From positions 620,001 through 684,000 of the forward strand of contig JAIVLN010000001.1 in NCBI GenBank assembly GCA_020524245.1: DNA of 64,000 nucleotides, written 5' to 3'. A program made the position numbers and the translations under genes. Below the pieces are notes generated by a model. The model was given only the letters and a program-made list of their open reading frames with translations, made no database searches and was not told where the DNA came from. The DNA comes from Rossellomorea aquimaris. Lineage in GTDB: Bacteria; Bacillota; Bacilli; Bacillales; Fictibacillaceae. Shown one piece after another: positions 63,540 to 64,000 of this stretch (position 1 is its first letter; every line of letters begins with the position of its first letter).

Positions 63540-64000
63540 AACGTCGTAATGTCGTTCCTCAGAATATATTCCAAACTGCGCTCCAATACCTGGTCTTTCA
63601 TCATGAAGCTGAAACGTTTGTCATCTCTAATGGAAGCCGGTAATTCATTCAATAATAAAGGTCCATTCGTTTCAAAGTAATGGGCCTTTAACTTCAATTT
63701 CTCAATGGTCGCGAAATAGATATTCTTGATAATTGTTCCGCCTTTACCATTTACGCGATACTGGCCTAAGTAGACCAATTCATCGACCGTTGCACCCGTT
63801 TCTTCATATACTTCGCGTACAGCTGCAACCTCCGCTGTTTCTCCTTCTTCCACTTTACCACCAGGGAATTCGATGCCTCTTCTCGGATGTTCCGTTAAAA
63901 GCCATTGTCCTTTGAAACGGCATATGATCCATACGTGCTTTGGTAGAGGAGAATATGGATGATCGGTGAACGATAATTCAACTGTGTTTTTATAAAAATC
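63536..64000 (-). CDS. ytkD: NUDIX hydrolase YtkD, truncated by the window end
   Basis: The frame is open to the end of the window, so the first few residues lie outside; an internal GTG at 63853 is not the start. The Nudix box [20 protein letters not shown], then ETGA, is intact, preceded by [20 protein letters not shown] and RRGIEFPGG, which match B. subtilis YtkD closely. YtkD is an antimutator nucleoside triphosphate pyrophosphohydrolase made late in growth and in sporulation. It is next to ytlD in the same order as in B. subtilis. Confidence 0.93.
   Translation of the reverse strand, partial: DFYKNTVELSFTDHPYSPLPKHVWIICRFKGQWLLTEHPRRGIEFPGGKVEEGETAEVAAVREVYEETGATVDELVYLGQYRVNGKGGTIIKNIYFATIEKLKLKAHYFETNGPLLLNELPASIRDDKRFSFMMKDQVLERSLEYILRNDITTF

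Noticed and set aside
63536-63853. A 105-residue NUDIX gene starting at 63853
   Set aside because: The frame stays open to the end of the window and the missing part contains conserved YtkD sequence, so the gene is truncated by the window, not short.

Overview
The window is chromosomal DNA of a low- to mid-GC Gram-positive endospore former of the family Bacillaceae. Most genes are recognisable counterparts of the Bacillus subtilis 'yt' region (murC, sftA, ytpR/ytpQ/ytpP, mltG, ytoQ, ytoP, ytnP-trmB-ytzH-ytmP-ytlR-ytlQ-ytlP-ytkP, murJ/ytgP, ytfP, leuS, yttB, ytqA-ytqB, ytpB-ytpA, ytoA, metK-pckA-ytmA, ytlA-ytlC-ytlD-ytkD). Other signs are strong AAGGAGG ribosome sites, several TTG starts, a Cse60-type sporulation protein and S-box, T-box, cobalamin and preQ1 leaders. 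Many proteins are rather acidic, which would fit a moderately halophilic genus (Halobacillus/Pontibacillus-like), but that is only an impression. No phage, insertion sequence, tRNA, rRNA or CRISPR array was seen.

Layout. 1-10 kb: the end of an M29 aminopeptidase, then a leftward block for cell wall and chromosome segregation (murC, nicotinate phosphoribosyltransferase, sftA, ytpR, ytpQ, queF, ytpP, a PfoR-like membrane protein). 10-19 kb: a chemoreceptor, mltG, small housekeeping enzymes, and the queuosine-precursor operon queD-queE-queC behind a preQ1 riboswitch. 19-30 kb: ytnP, trmB, small membrane peptides, ytzH, ytmP, ytlR, ytlQ, lrgAB, an RNA cyclic phosphodiesterase, a cysteine-synthase-like enzyme, an MFS carrier and a NERD nuclease-like protein. 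30-41 kb: pepV, a K+ channel, ytzE, a pseudouridine synthase, murJ, ytfP and rhodaneses. 41-45 kb: a hotdog thioesterase behind a cobalamin riboswitch, then leuS behind a T-box. 45-56 kb: an HD hydrolase, two PAP2 phosphatases, yttB, ytqAB, a frameshifted lipoprotein peptidase, the ytpBA sesquarterpene/lysophospholipase pair, ytoA, a glycosyltransferase and a two-gene GNAT cassette. 56-64 kb: metK (SAM riboswitch), pckA (CcpN-like operator), ytmA, the YtlA-C-D ABC importer and the truncated ytkD.

The most interesting content is intergenic. (i) A complete cobalamin riboswitch with its own terminator sits directly in front of an acyl-CoA thioesterase gene, and the riboswitch-thioesterase block lies between two copies of a ~95-bp hairpin repeat. 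(ii) Seven and a half tandem copies of a 52-bp hairpin unit lie between a NERD-domain gene and pepV. (iii) Two families of 21-bp tandem repeats occur at five intergenic sites; three of the arrays end in a shared boundary motif. (iv) A Bacillaceae-type interspersed element occurs twice, once full-length and once with its central 100 bp missing; the full copy lies between the preQ1 riboswitch terminator and queD. (v) The leuS T-box is likewise separated from its gene by repeat DNA. All functional readings of these repeats are inference.
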